A stretch of DNA of 64,000 nucleotides from Adiantum capillus-veneris. Lineage: Eukaryota > Streptophyta > Polypodiopsida > Polypodiales > Pteridaceae. The notes under the pieces are model-generated. The model was not told the DNA's origin. It did no database searches and saw only the letters and a program-made list of their open reading frames with translations. Shown in pieces: positions 44,987 through 55,326 of the stretch. The stretch is taken from positions 96,698,612-96,762,611 of the forward strand of contig CM043945.1 of the NCBI GenBank assembly GCA_014529385.2, written 5' to 3'. The position numbers and the translations under genes are program-made. How positions within the stretch are numbered: position 1 is the stretch's first letter; each line of letters begins with the position of its first letter.

Positions 44987-45651
44987 AAATCCCTTGCTGA
45001 GAGGAGCTCTCGCTTTCATCGAGTGTTATGGACAGGGATCGAGTCGATGATAGAGTAAGAGGGGGGTGTGCAACCACCCTTAAGCTCTTTAGAAAAAAAA
45101 ATCAACTCTATCGAAAGCCTGCTCTGTCAAATTTTCGGGCTCCCTCGAGTTGCGAGTGTGCGTGTGTGTATGTGTGGATCACACACACTTCATGCTCTTC
45201 ACGTTGTTGTCGAGTGACTTCAAAAGACCAACGTTGCTATGGTCTGCTGTTTGATTCACTCTCAAACTGCAAGCAAAACTTTAATTGTGTGAGCTGCTGT
45301 CCGATTCGACATGTTCTCAAACTCCTCCCAATTGCTTGGATTTGCCTTGCAAGGCTTTCTCTGATTCCGAGCTTGCCTTATTTTCACCTCTGCTCACACT
45401 ACCCAGAAGCTCCTTGTCTCTTGCTGTTGCTGCCCAACTGGCTATTTTGGTTTCAATTCAATTGCTGTGAGCTCGACCTTGCGAGCCCGATTTGCCTTGC
45501 ATTGCCGAGATCTACCCGAGCCTTGATTTCAAGCTTCGATTTCCCCTGCCTTGCTTGGCCTACTCGTTTTGACATGCCTTCATGCTCTACCTTCTTGCCA
45601 CCAATTAGGAGGTGCTGCACATTCGGGAGGGTGGAAATGAGATACAACTAC

Positions 45652-45663
45652 GCTCTGATACCA
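45652..45663 (-). other. C3 primer binding site
   Basis: GCTCTGATACCA on the plus strand (TGGTATCAGAGC on the minus strand), directly beside the 5' LTR. Confidence 0.88.
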
Positions 45664-45839
45664 GTAGAGAGGGCATGCGAGCGCGGAGTGCAGTACAGTG
45701 CAGGAGAGCAGTACGCTTAGTGTCGGGTGGAGCTTGAGTGGATAACTTCCACAGCTCCTTATTGCTTTTGTATTAAGAGAATAAGGTTAGTGAGATGGAT
45801 GGTGCTCGATGCCCGGCTAGTATGGTTTGCACCCTTGCA
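45664..45839 (-). repeat. C3 5' LTR
   Basis: 176 bp, matching the 3' LTR at 28773-28957 (GAACTTGAGCGGATAACTT there, GAGCTTGAGTGGATAACTT here; CTCCTTATTGCTTTTGTATT and ATAAGGTTAGTGA in both or nearly so). The TSD TGTAC follows at 45840-45844. Confidence 0.82.
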
Positions 45840-45944
45840 TGTACTTGAGGTATATGAAGGAATCTCATCTCAACCTATACCCGCTTGCACCCTTACATGT
45901 ACTTGAGGTATATGAAGGAATCTCATCTCAACCTATACCCACTG
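45829..45944. repeat. 58-bp tandem duplication at the C3 junction
   Basis: Units 45829-45886 and 45887-45944 are GCACCCTTGCATGTACTTGA... and GCACCCTTACATGTACTTGA... with one or two differences. The unit holds the last 11 bp of the C3 LTR, the TSD and 42 bp of flank, so the duplication followed insertion. Confidence 0.8.
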
Positions 45945-46632
45945 GCTCTTTGGAAGTCGATGGCCTCGTATAGGCTCTAGGTATGTGCGAAAGCATATAT
46001 CCTTGCTAGAATTAGTATGCATACATTGCAAGTATCTTGTAATGATGTACACTGTTCCATGATGCGACATGCTAGTGTTAGTAATCGCTTTTTGACTGAC
46101 AATCCCAATTGCAAACGCTTCCATTGCAGCTTCTATGTCGGGTCTCGACACTAAGAGGTCGTACATGAGAGTTTTGCCAGCATATCCGTGGCAATTGCAT
46201 CAATGCTATGTGTAGTGACCGCTGCTATTCTATCCATAGTAAGTATCTCAATATTCACTACATCGACACCAAAAATAATCACACATGAACGCGTCAATCC
46301 TGAGTAGTTGTCACTCCATCGTCATGCATAGAGATTGTATCCACATGTCCATGCATCACCATAACAATCTCTAGCATAAACATGTCAAAAAACTCCATAT
46401 CACTCATCTCCGTGGTAAGAGATATCTCTATCCTAAGAGGATCAAGCTATTTTGTCTCGCTAGAGCATGGCTGCTCTAATTCTGTAGCAATAGACATGTC
46501 ATGCACAACAATTTGGAGATATGTGAAAGAGACTCGTTTCTTCTCTCTCTGACATGTCTGCAACATAATAGAGACTACATCATTTCGTATCACAGATACA
46601 TGCATAGGGTAGACCAAGCCACTTTGGACTCC

Positions 46633-46634
<2 letters not shown>

Positions 46635-46708
<74 letters not shown>
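46635..46708. repeat. (AC)37 microsatellite within C6
   Basis: 74-bp perfect AC run; the poly-Cys-Val reading on the minus strand is an artefact. Confidence 0.95.
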
Positions 46709-46710
<2 letters not shown>

Positions 46711-47143
46711 AAGGATGAATGTGTCCACTGACTCGCTAACTCGATCTGCATACAACTGTATCGACTCTAGTGATAGGCGAGCATGAAAATTCATCCTAAA
46801 GCTTGTACGCAAATCCCATAAACTTCTCTTTATGGTATGCATGGCTCCATGAAGTGTCATGCTAGCATCAATCATGGTAGAACCAACAATTTCAATCTTT
46901 GCAAATGCTCCCACTATCGTTGCTAAGTCGGGCCTTGTTACTAACAGGTTGAACATGTGACGTTTGAACATTGATGAAATTTGCATAAACCTGGCTATGT
47001 TAGCCTTAGCGCTATGTGCATGCACTATACCATCATGACTACTCATCATGTAATATGAATGTGTTATCGTCGACGTTGGGATGGTTGTGTCCCTCTTATC
47101 CATAGGCAAAACTGTGTGTTCTATCATCAACTCGTCAGCCTCT

Positions 47144-47425
47144 AGCATGCCCATATCAAAGAACCCCATGTCAATCATTTTAGCCTATGTCTTTACGGCA
47201 AAGACCCACTCCAACTCTGTCAAAACAGACTCTAACAACACCTGTTGTGTCTCATTGGAGCAATCCGGCTCCACCTTTGTCTCTAGCATGAGTATATCAA
47301 AGGAACCCATGTCAATCATTTCAGCCTATGTCTCTAGGGCGCAGACCCACTCCAACTCTGTCAACACAGACTTTGACAACACCTGTTGTGTCTCACTGGA
47401 GAAATCCCGCTCCACCTCTGTCTTT
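47144..47425 (-). repeat. 141-bp tandem duplication in the C6 linker
   Basis: Units 47144-47284 and 47285-47425, 47 codons each, in frame. Each encodes a variant of MIDMG(F/S)F, a SxETQQ motif and LTELEWV. Confidence 0.85.
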
Positions 47426-48106
47426 TCAAAGTTCACTGACATGTCCTGGACAACTACATTCTCTATCTTCTGAGTATATTGGAGCTCTCCCCACGAATGA
47501 GACATGTCTTGTCTCTCGCTCCTCACATGTCACTGTCGTCACTAAGACTATGCCTTCTTGTACTTGAGAAACATGCAGTGGGTAGACAATGTAGGATCTA
47601 GCTCCTCACACAATGATTAGGCAACCCAACTGCATCTAGAAAGACTGCTCTTGAATCCATATTTGACAACCACTATCTCTCAAGCATCTCACTGAAATCA
47701 AGCTCTGAGTAATCTTAGGAAATAAGATGCACCACTAGGTAATGACAAGCATACATCTCCTGCACCCTCTATACCATATGCTAATCCATCAACTAGATAT
47801 ACACAACTAAGGCTCTCAACAACGAAAGAGCTAAACCACTCACAATATGATGAGACATGGAATGTTGCATACTTATCTAGAAGCCATCGGGAGCAAGTGT
47901 CATCTCTATCAAAACATAGAGGTAAGGGGAACACTAAAGGTCAACGTGACATCACCATTACTAGCATACGAAGCCACATCTCTAGTCTGTGTCAAAACCA
48001 CCATTGCATCATGTATATCTCTCTCTTGTTGTCTTGTATGTCCGAAACAATGACACCTAATGTGCCATGTATGACCAGAATGCCAACAACGCATATACAT
48101 AAACAA

Positions 48107-49943
48107 TATCCAATGTTTGCTCTAAACAAAGAAAAATATGCGAATAAAAAGTACCAAGTGAGAATGCAGGCATAAAGAATATCAACAACTCAAAACTGTG
48201 ATAAACAGCTCTCAACTAAGCATAAAGCGCATAACCATACACGCAAATTGTGAGAAAACACCGTGCACATAGATGCATCCCACAAGCAGTACTGCGAATT
48301 TGACAACTGCGTAAATTTGCACCTGTAAGCATGTAGAACCTATAATCAGTGATAGCTTGTAAATCTTATGCAGTAGACTCACGATTGGAATGTCCATCGA
48401 TTGGAAACAGTGCATACCATAGATCTACTTGTATTCATTATGAGAATACCATAAATCTCACTTCTGTGAGAGTGGATAGAAGAACACTAAATCCACATCC
48501 AATCTAACAAAATATGTCAAAGTGAGAGTAAATACTCGATCATTATCAAAGTGGGAGTAAATCAACCACTATATCATCATAGAATAAGATAACACATACA
48601 TGCAACATATGCTGAGAATCAAGGAGAAATTGGATAGAATCTCCCTACAAAATGAGCAAAATCTCAAAGAAAATCTCAACCATAAAAACCCACATCCAAG
48701 ATGCCAAAGTGGGAGATGATCTTGACCATACAAAGTATCAACTGCTCAACATAGACAAACTGCTGTAAATGCAAACAATGGCTCCATAGAAGCCTACAAT
48801 GGTAGTAACCGTATAGAACATATATATGTGGCAAAAGTCACTACTAAATGTAGTAGGACATGTGCTCAAGCTAGTGCTATATGATGCAAACAATACCTGT
48901 GGGTATATACACTCTTAACAAAGCTCAAACCGCACTCCTTAGTTCCATACACATAAAAGACTATATGCATGAACTTTTTACACTTGTGAATTGTTATAAA
49001 ACCATAATCGGACAAATATTTTTTTGCAAATCTGTAAACTATCAAGACTTGTGATAGCCAACTAGGTGAGAGCAAGTCATATCACAGATGTCATACATCA
49101 CAACCAAAAACCACATATGGCAATGCAAATCGGCTCTCAACACATATGGAGAGCTCAAGACATCTGTGAACATGGAATTTGTTGCAAAGGGAAACATATA
49201 ACTCCAATGTACGTGTTGTGAGTTGACACATCTATGGTGACAATCACAAAAATTTAGTTTCTATACATCAATACGCACTCCTATGTGTGTTAAAACATCG
49301 CTTGTCAAAGATGCCACAATCTCCGGATATCCAAGGGAAGTGCCTGCAAGTGGTTGGGAGTGCTTGTTGATGTTGAGATTGGGCTGTCGGAGAGAAACCA
49401 CTTGAGATGAATGTGGGAGGAGAGCTGATAGTGAGGCTAGGTCGGTGGAGGGCCAGACTGCTCTTCTTCTATGTCGAAGCCGGGAGGAAAATATCGATGC
49501 CATCTTTCGCCACCGGATGGAAGCCCGCCAAGAAGCCAAAAATCCATGCCGCAAAGATGATGGGGTGGATATCGACTCCCATCGTCGAACAAGAGTGTAG
49601 TTGAATAGAGTCTCTAGGAGATCGTTGGTGACAAAATTGAGGGCCTTTCTATGAAGGCTACGCCAATTTGTGAGCTACTACAGATAGGTAGAGCTGGTAG
49701 CTAGAGTGTTGGACTCCTGTTAGCTTCTAGGTCGTATCTAGTGATGCTAGAGTGCCTCCAATTGAGTAGAGAGTGTTTGGTGCCGTAGATGGCTGTAGAC
49801 GCTTGTGTGCACCTAATGTGCTACCTGATCTCTCCCTTGCTTTCTTTGATGCAAAAATATTTTATATGTATTCTTGGAGCACCCAGATGGCCAATCGCCT
49901 CCCTATGAGTGTGTGCATGTGTGTGTGTGCACGTGCACATATA

Positions 49944-49944
<1 letters not shown>
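48107..49944. other. C6 leader-like DNA and unassigned sequence
   Basis: To about 49260 the DNA resembles a decayed copy of the C5 leader (compare 48255-48310 with 40625-40680). From 49260 to 49944 nothing is recognised. No primer site or LTR is found. Confidence 0.4.

Positions 49945-50020
<76 letters not shown>
49945..50020. repeat. (AC)38 microsatellite
   Basis: 76-bp AC run preceded by an alternating GTGTGTGTGCACGTGCAC segment; adjacent purine-pyrimidine alternation continues for about 110 bp. Confidence 0.95.
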
Positions 50021-50024
<4 letters not shown>

Positions 50025-50327
50025 GTACTGGTCTATGCTTGCTTTAGTTCAACTATCTTGCCCCACTTCGGTTCCCCCCCCCCCTATTGGGGCTATAGAG
50101 CTTCCTTTGCTCTGCCAAACTTTCCTTGTAGTGGGGCTAGGCCCTTGCATAATCGAAGCGTGAAATTTTTAGGTATCATTATAAAGGGTAGGCGGCCCTG
50201 TCTACTCTCTTCTACTCTCTGAGTATGGACTTCCCAGGCAATGGCAATCGTGGGCCGAACGTAGGATTTGCACAGTAAGGGGCGGCCAGGCACATTCATC
50301 CCACGTCTCTGGAAACGTGCACACCTA

Positions 50328-50458
50328 CATATATAAACAGAGGTGAGGGCACACCTTGGCCCTCACTTAGCCTTGGATTAGGTTTTTTACTCTCTGCTCT
50401 GTATCGTTACTGTTTGAACTTGTTGAGCGATGGAGCTTGCTGCTCAAACATCTCAGGT
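50328..50458 (+). promoter_or_regulatory. Promoter-like segment with a short possible first exon
   Basis: A TATATAAA box at about 50330 is followed about 100 bp downstream by ATG 50430 in MELAAQTSQ, which ends at a possible donor (CAG/GTGCCT). No downstream exon could be recognised, so this may be a lone promoter-like match or an element promoter. Confidence 0.3.
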
Positions 50459-52350
50459 GCCTTGTTTTACCTGCCTAAGATTTTTTCAGTTATGGTACTA
50501 TGCATGGTTGGCTCCGAGTGAGAGCTGGTTGGTGTAAATACTATTAATTGAAATTAAAATACTATGCCGGACATGTTCAGCTGGTACCTTGAGACCTCTT
50601 ATGCATAAAAAAAGGGGAGGCTGAGTTGCTGTAGAAAATGTGGGCGGATTGTGGTTTAATACTGGTTATTGTACTAGCTCTATTTCAAGCCATGGCAGGT
50701 TTATTGCTACTGGTTGTTATGGCTCTATTTTCAGCCGCTGCAGGTTGAGCACTACTAGTTGTAAGATTGGCGCTTATAATAACCGGTTGTAATATTGGGG
50801 CTAAGCATAAGTTTGTTGTAGGTGGTCGTACTTAAACCACTATGGGTTGCTTGTTACATTTATGATCTTACTGCTGTACATGATTGGCTGGGGTCTTGAG
50901 ACCTCGTGTTGGTAGCTCTTTCTGTTGAAACACTGGCGTGGACTGAGGTTCCTCTTGCAAGTAGGTATGGGCTCTGTGCTTGCAGCCAAGGGCTGTTGAT
51001 TTCACTAATTATCATAACCACCTGGCAGTTTGCCGCTGCAGGGGTTGCTCTGAGCCTGTCGATAAGGGATGTGCATTTTTTCAAACAAAACTGTGTTGAG
51101 CCATTGCAAAGTTGGCTTGGGTCTTGACCTTGTTTTGCATGTGGTAAATGACCTCTGTCAAACACTGGCAAGTATTGAAAGTTTCCAGCAGGCTCTGTGC
51201 TAGCAGCTAAGGATTATATATATTTTTTTCAGTAACCGGTTATCTTACCTACCTAGTAAAATGTCGATAATGATGTGTTAGCTTATGGGTTGCCCTGGTC
51301 ATAACCTTTCTCTTGGATATTCAATATTCAAGGGGGGAGGGAGCTTGACTGGCAGCATTTGGAAACTGTTGGTTTCTTTGATAAAACTAGTTGCCACGCT
51401 CGAGCTTATCACCGTTGGGATTTCATAGCAGATAAAGGGATGGAGTGGGTTTTGCTAAATAACAATGATAGTTGAAACTTTAAAGCATCATACTCTAATT
51501 GGGTCGGATACTACAATTCGTGATAACTTGGCATTCTGAAGGTAAGTATACAGCTGATACTTTCGGCTTTGGGAAAAAGCTATGGTTGGTAACCCATGAG
51601 TCTACTTAGTATAGATGGAGTTTTTGATACTCTATTGATTGGTCATACTGTCATTTTTTGTTGCAAAAAGGGAGATGATACATTAACTTTTCTTGATACC
51701 ATTGGGCATCTTAAACAGTTTAAGTCGTTCTTGACCCCTTGGTGTGTAAAGGAATACCAATGACACCTTGATATTGTTTCTCAGGAAGGTAAGTATATGG
51801 TTACTACTGCAAAGCATAGCTACCAAGCTATGGTGTAAAAAATAGATCTCACTATGATTAAATTGGTATATGGATTCTTGGTGGGCTTCATAGCTTAGTA
51901 AAAAAGGTAGAAGGTAACACTCATCTTTTGATATAATAAGTAAAAGACTCCTATCATACAAAGTTTTAATAAATAACCTAGCTTGTCTAAAGTAAATAAA
52001 ATCTGTAAGATGGACATGGATAACAACTGATAGGGTCCATTGATACCTGTAAAACACATCCAAGGCTAACTAAATTGTTGTCTTGTTTGGATGGATGCAG
52101 GTAAGGACTCTATCCTATCTTGGAGGGTTTTCTTTTCTTTGGCAAGCAACCTTACTTAATGAAGCACTCACTAAAGAACGGGGAAGTTCTTTTACTACTG
52201 GTATAACTGAAAGAGGATCTCTTTCCTACAATCATTGTACCTAAATAATTCTGATACTGAGTTATTTTTGTACTTATCTGTTCATTGTTCCTTGGCCAGC
52301 TGTCTTTTGAATGTCAAAATTCAATTATGTCTTATTAGCTAAGATTTAAA
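50459..52350. other. About 1.9 kb without a recognised gene
   Basis: The region has imperfect repeats, e.g. GGGTCTTGA...AAACACTGGC...GGCTCTGTGCT at 50890-50985 and again at 51115-51205. A donor-like GGTAAGTATA recurs at about 51540 and 51787. No family match. Confidence 0.4.
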
Positions 52351-52355
52351 CAGCT

Positions 52356-52460
52356 ACACACACACACACACACACAACCTTCTCCTTTGCTTTCTACAAC
52401 GCTAAAGAGGGAGCACCTCCAACTCCTTTCTTCTGTGTGTGTGTGTGTGTGTGTGTGTGT
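52356..52460. repeat. Inverted microsatellite pair
   Basis: (AC)10 at 52356-52376 and (TG)13 at 52434-52460, separated by 57 bp, are complementary and could pair as a hairpin. Confidence 0.85.
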
Positions 52461-52859
52461 CTCCACTCTTAGTGCTATGGAGGCTCAAAAGCTCCTCCTT
52501 TTTTGACTCTATTGCCTTTCTTCACAAACTCCAACACTACCTTTGTCTATTTAATTTAATGCTACCTATTACCATTGCTTTTATTTTGACTTCAGTGCTA
52601 TTGCAGCAAGGCTCTCCAAGTTACCATCAAACAATTTTGCTCTTGTGTTCTGCTCATACTTATCCACTTTCCCCTTGCTTGCTTGTATGGATGAGATTTG
52701 AGCAGCCTTCAAATGACAGTCCCCTCAGCTTGATACCACTCTTCTCTTTCTCTACTTGGTTTTTTGCAAATCTGTGACAGTGGATTTTCTCCTCGTGCTT
52801 TTGATTCACCTGCTCTGTGCTAAGGTGCTGCACCTTAGATTCTCTCGAAGCTTGTGTTC

Positions 52860-54270
52860 GCGTCAAAAGAGATCTATGTCATTGCTATGTCGCCAACCGA
52901 ATGCTCTTTTCCCTGGGCTCCTCCTGCTTCTCCTCCGTATCTTGCCCTTCCTTCTCTTCCTTTAAATCTTGCTTTTGTGAATCATCTTTCCCTACCTTCT
53001 CTTCCTTTTTATCCCGCTTATATGAATCATCTTGCCATGCCTTCTCTTTCTTTGTATCCTTGGCCTTTGGTTCCTCTTGATTAGCAATCGGTTCCTCTTG
53101 ATCAACTTTTGCTTCCTCTTGATCAACCTTTTTCTCCCCATGCTCCTTAGGCTTTACCTCCTCATCTACATTGGCCCCATCACCTACCTCCTATTTTGCC
53201 TCCTCATTTGCCTCATCACCTACCTCCTAGGTTTCCTCCTTATCTGCTTCTTCCATATTTGCCTCTTCCTCTTAAAATTATTCAGAGTCCATATCCTCAG
53301 AATCTTCCACTTTGTAATGAGGATCCTCTTTCTGTTCTTTCTCACTTTTTTGTTGCTCCTGCTTCCTCCACTTATTTGCACCTGCTTGTTTAGTCGACTC
53401 TCCCTCCTTCATCTTCTTTGGTGGTTTAATTTCTTCAACATCATCTTCCTCTTATAGAGGTTTGTTCACCTTAATCATATACCTATAAGCTTGGCCCTTG
53501 TAAACCAAACATGGATATCCTCATAGCACTTCCTTGACATCTATCAAAATAAATGATATATTTTAGAAGGCATTGAGAAATGCATCAGAGTATCTAATTT
53601 GAAGACATTTCACCTCAACATCTTTGTTTTTATTGCCGTAAATGTATTGAGTATCATATTTGCATTGGTTATTAGAAAAAACTCTCTAATTTGAAGTGGT
53701 GTCTGCTTTCCACGGTTGAATAAATTTGAATCGCACATATTTAAACAATGGTAGAAATTCGCTCTATGGGACAATACTTGGACATTTACACACTTTATAT
53801 CCTGCATCATTTTTGACATCAGTGGGCAATGCTCTAACACATCAATAAATCTTGTAGCTGCTATAAAATTAAGAAGGAAAAACTACTAAGAAAAAATGCA
53901 TAACCCTATATGATAATCCAAATTAAATGCACCACTTACAATCTTGATTGGCCATGCTTGTCTGTCCATCAAGGAATTGCACAGTAGCAACTCCTCTTGG
54001 TAACATCAAGCAATATCAAACTCCAATGACCACTGCAAAAAGTGAGGGTGTAAGCCATATCATTAATCATAAAGGAAAACAAAAGCAATGAAAAGCGGGG
54101 TCTTACTTCTCATGGTATGGGATGATGGAGACCTCACATAATTCCAAATCCATATGCCTTGTCCACCTAGTAAGGTCTCGATAGCTCCTTCTATCCTAAG
54201 AAAGTGACAAATTGAAGGGTCAACCATCTCTACCTTCTCTTGGACATTTAAGGGGAAGTCATGCACCATA
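52860..54270 (-). pseudogene. Exon-like fragments of an unknown charged protein
   Basis: Read from 54270 leftward: MVHDFPLNVQEKVEMVDPSI and TLLGGQGIWIWNYVRSPSSH up to a donor-like GTAAGACC at about 54108; an acceptor TTTTTGCAG at about 54033 and an open segment to a donor GTAAGTGG at about 53943; another segment from about 53870; then (53470-52890) a Lys/Glu-rich tail (EEIKPPKKMKEGESTKQAG, EKKVDQEEAKVDQEEPIANQ, KEEKVGKDDSQKQDLKEE) with a few stops. The tail looks disordered and acidic/basic. I do not recognise the protein. It may be a decayed host gene or an element gene. Confidence 0.45.
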
Positions 54271-54628
54271 AGCCCGTTTCAAAAAAGAAATAGGAGTTGT
54301 TAATTCAAGATACACAATATTAGTGTCACAAGATGCAGGACTTTGAGAAACCTCATTGCGGAGTATACAATTCGATCATTGACCTCAACGGTCTAGTAAG
54401 ACAAAATTTTCAGGCTCTCCGCATCTAGGGTCACATAGTCCTCTTTATTGCATGGATGATTCGGATGGACGTGTAATGGAAATGGCCTATGGATTTTGAG
54501 AGTAGCGGAAATAAGAGAATTAGAGTGAGCATTTTTGTGAGATTACTTTGAGAACATAGAGGGTGAACTTAATTGATGGTAGCAACATGAACATAGTAAT
54601 TAATTAACTTGGCATGAACAATACTTTT

Positions 54629-55313
54629 TGTTACGAGCTGAGCACCCTCTTGTTGTAGTGGTTAGCTGCAATTGGGATAGCTGGCGTAATGGGTAATTAT
54701 GTGCTCTCTATTTATTTTCTAATTGAGTTGATGATGATGATTTTGTAGAGTGGAATGTGGGGAGTTGATAAAGAGGCATCGGAAATTACTCTTGGCCATT
54801 TTGTAGTCGCACAATATTTTCAAATTTCATTATAATAAGCCACTATGGCTCTGTAAATAATTGTAGTGAGAACTCCCCTTATGTATCATGCAAGAACTAA
54901 TGAGCTTCACTCATTTACAAAAGTGAAGTGGTTGTAAAAAGAGGGGCCTCAATTTTTGGCACCTTAAACTCACAAATAATATATTAAATACCAACTCCAC
55001 AAGAGAGGTGCCAGTGGAGTTTGGGGCTAGATTTAGGCCTTTCTCTTGCAGATTCTCTTCTCTACTCTCTTATGGTATCTTCTATTTGTTGTATAGTCTT
55101 TAATCAAATCTCCATCTCTTACAATTCTCTTACACACTCTTACAAGCCTGTCTATGTCAATTCTATGTTGTGTGTGTGTGTGTGTGTGTGTCATAGTCTA
55201 GGTGTGTATGTGTGTGCTTGGAAATTGAGAAAAGAGGTGGATAGGTTGAAGGTGATGTTTGTGAGCATGTGTTGAATAATCTAAGCAATCGGTCTCCCCA
55301 TCTCTTCTCCCAA
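54629..55313 (+). repeat. G3 5' LTR
   Basis: 685 bp, TGTTACGAGCTGAGC...TCTTCTCCCAACA; contains a (GT)n run near 55169-55190. Next to the primer site. Confidence 0.94.
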
Positions 55314-55314
55314 C

Positions 55315-55326
55315 AGTGGTATCAGA
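55315..55326 (+). other. G3 primer binding site
   Basis: TGGTATCAGAGC, one base after the LTR. This is the site G2 has lost. Confidence 0.93.

Larger units (their letters stand above)
42028..45651 (-). other. C3b leader, interrupted by R1
   Basis: The pieces are 42028-42609 and 44287-45651, with the R1 repeat between them. Motif copies lie at 42065-42090 and 42153-42190. The outer half contains CT microsatellites, a C24 run and several unremarkable open stretches on both strands. No host or element gene is recognised in it. Confidence 0.65.
28773..45839 (-). mobile_element. Composite copia C3 with doubled internal domain
   Basis: The outer LTRs at 28773-28957 (3') and 45664-45839 (5') belong to one family and are flanked by the 5-bp repeat TGTAC (28768-28772 and 45840-45844). 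Between them on the minus strand are two tandem partial internal domains of the same copia family. C3b is leader, gag, protease, integrase and post-integrase sequence, ending at 36041. It is joined directly to C3a, which is leader, gag, protease, a fragment of integrase, RT and RNase H. No LTR stands at the join. Later insertions C4, C5 and R1 add about 8.8 kb. Confidence 0.78.
45945..48106 (-). pseudogene. C6 polyprotein remnant (C4/C5 type)
   Basis: Read from 48106 leftward: a damaged knuckle CWHSGHTWHIRCHCF (second Cys changed to Ser); a protease-like part SRWLLDKYATFHVSSYCEWF and GAGDVCLSLPSGASYFLRLL; a linker with ERDFSSETQQVLSKSVLTEL and a duplicated copy; stubs MFNLLVTRPDLATIVGAFAK (about 46955) and MYDLLVSRPDIEAAMEAFAI (about 46160). 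The gag N-terminus is not recognisable. Multiple stops and frameshifts, and a (CA)37 run in the coding part. It is the oldest of the three copies. Confidence 0.72.
28511..49260 (-). mobile_element. Non-autonomous copia C6, split by composite C3
   Basis: The minus-strand element has its 3' LTR at 28511-28709, a polypurine-like tract (AAGTGAGAGAT on the minus strand) at 28710-28720, then, beyond the 17-kb C3 insertion, degenerate coding sequence at 45945-48106 and an apparent leader to about 49260. Joining across C3 (28767 to 45845) gives a continuous 3' region like that of C4. Its LTR starts TGTTGGGTAAAGGCGG and ends TTCA, like C4 and C5. The 5' LTR was not found, so the right boundary is a guess. 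Confidence 0.65.

Noticed and set aside
44688-45060. Poly-Ser/Leu/Pro frames
   Set aside because: Low-complexity CT and C tracts; no conserved domain.
45652-45663. tRNA gene
   Set aside because: The tRNA-Met-like words are only primer-binding complements of 12 bases next to LTRs; no cloverleaf surrounds them.
45028-45720. A 230-residue Cys/Leu-rich frame
   Set aside because: It runs through the C3b leader, primer site and LTR, so its length is chance.
46633-46710. Cys/Val repeat protein
   Set aside because: It is the translation of an AC microsatellite; the same holds for 49821-50018.
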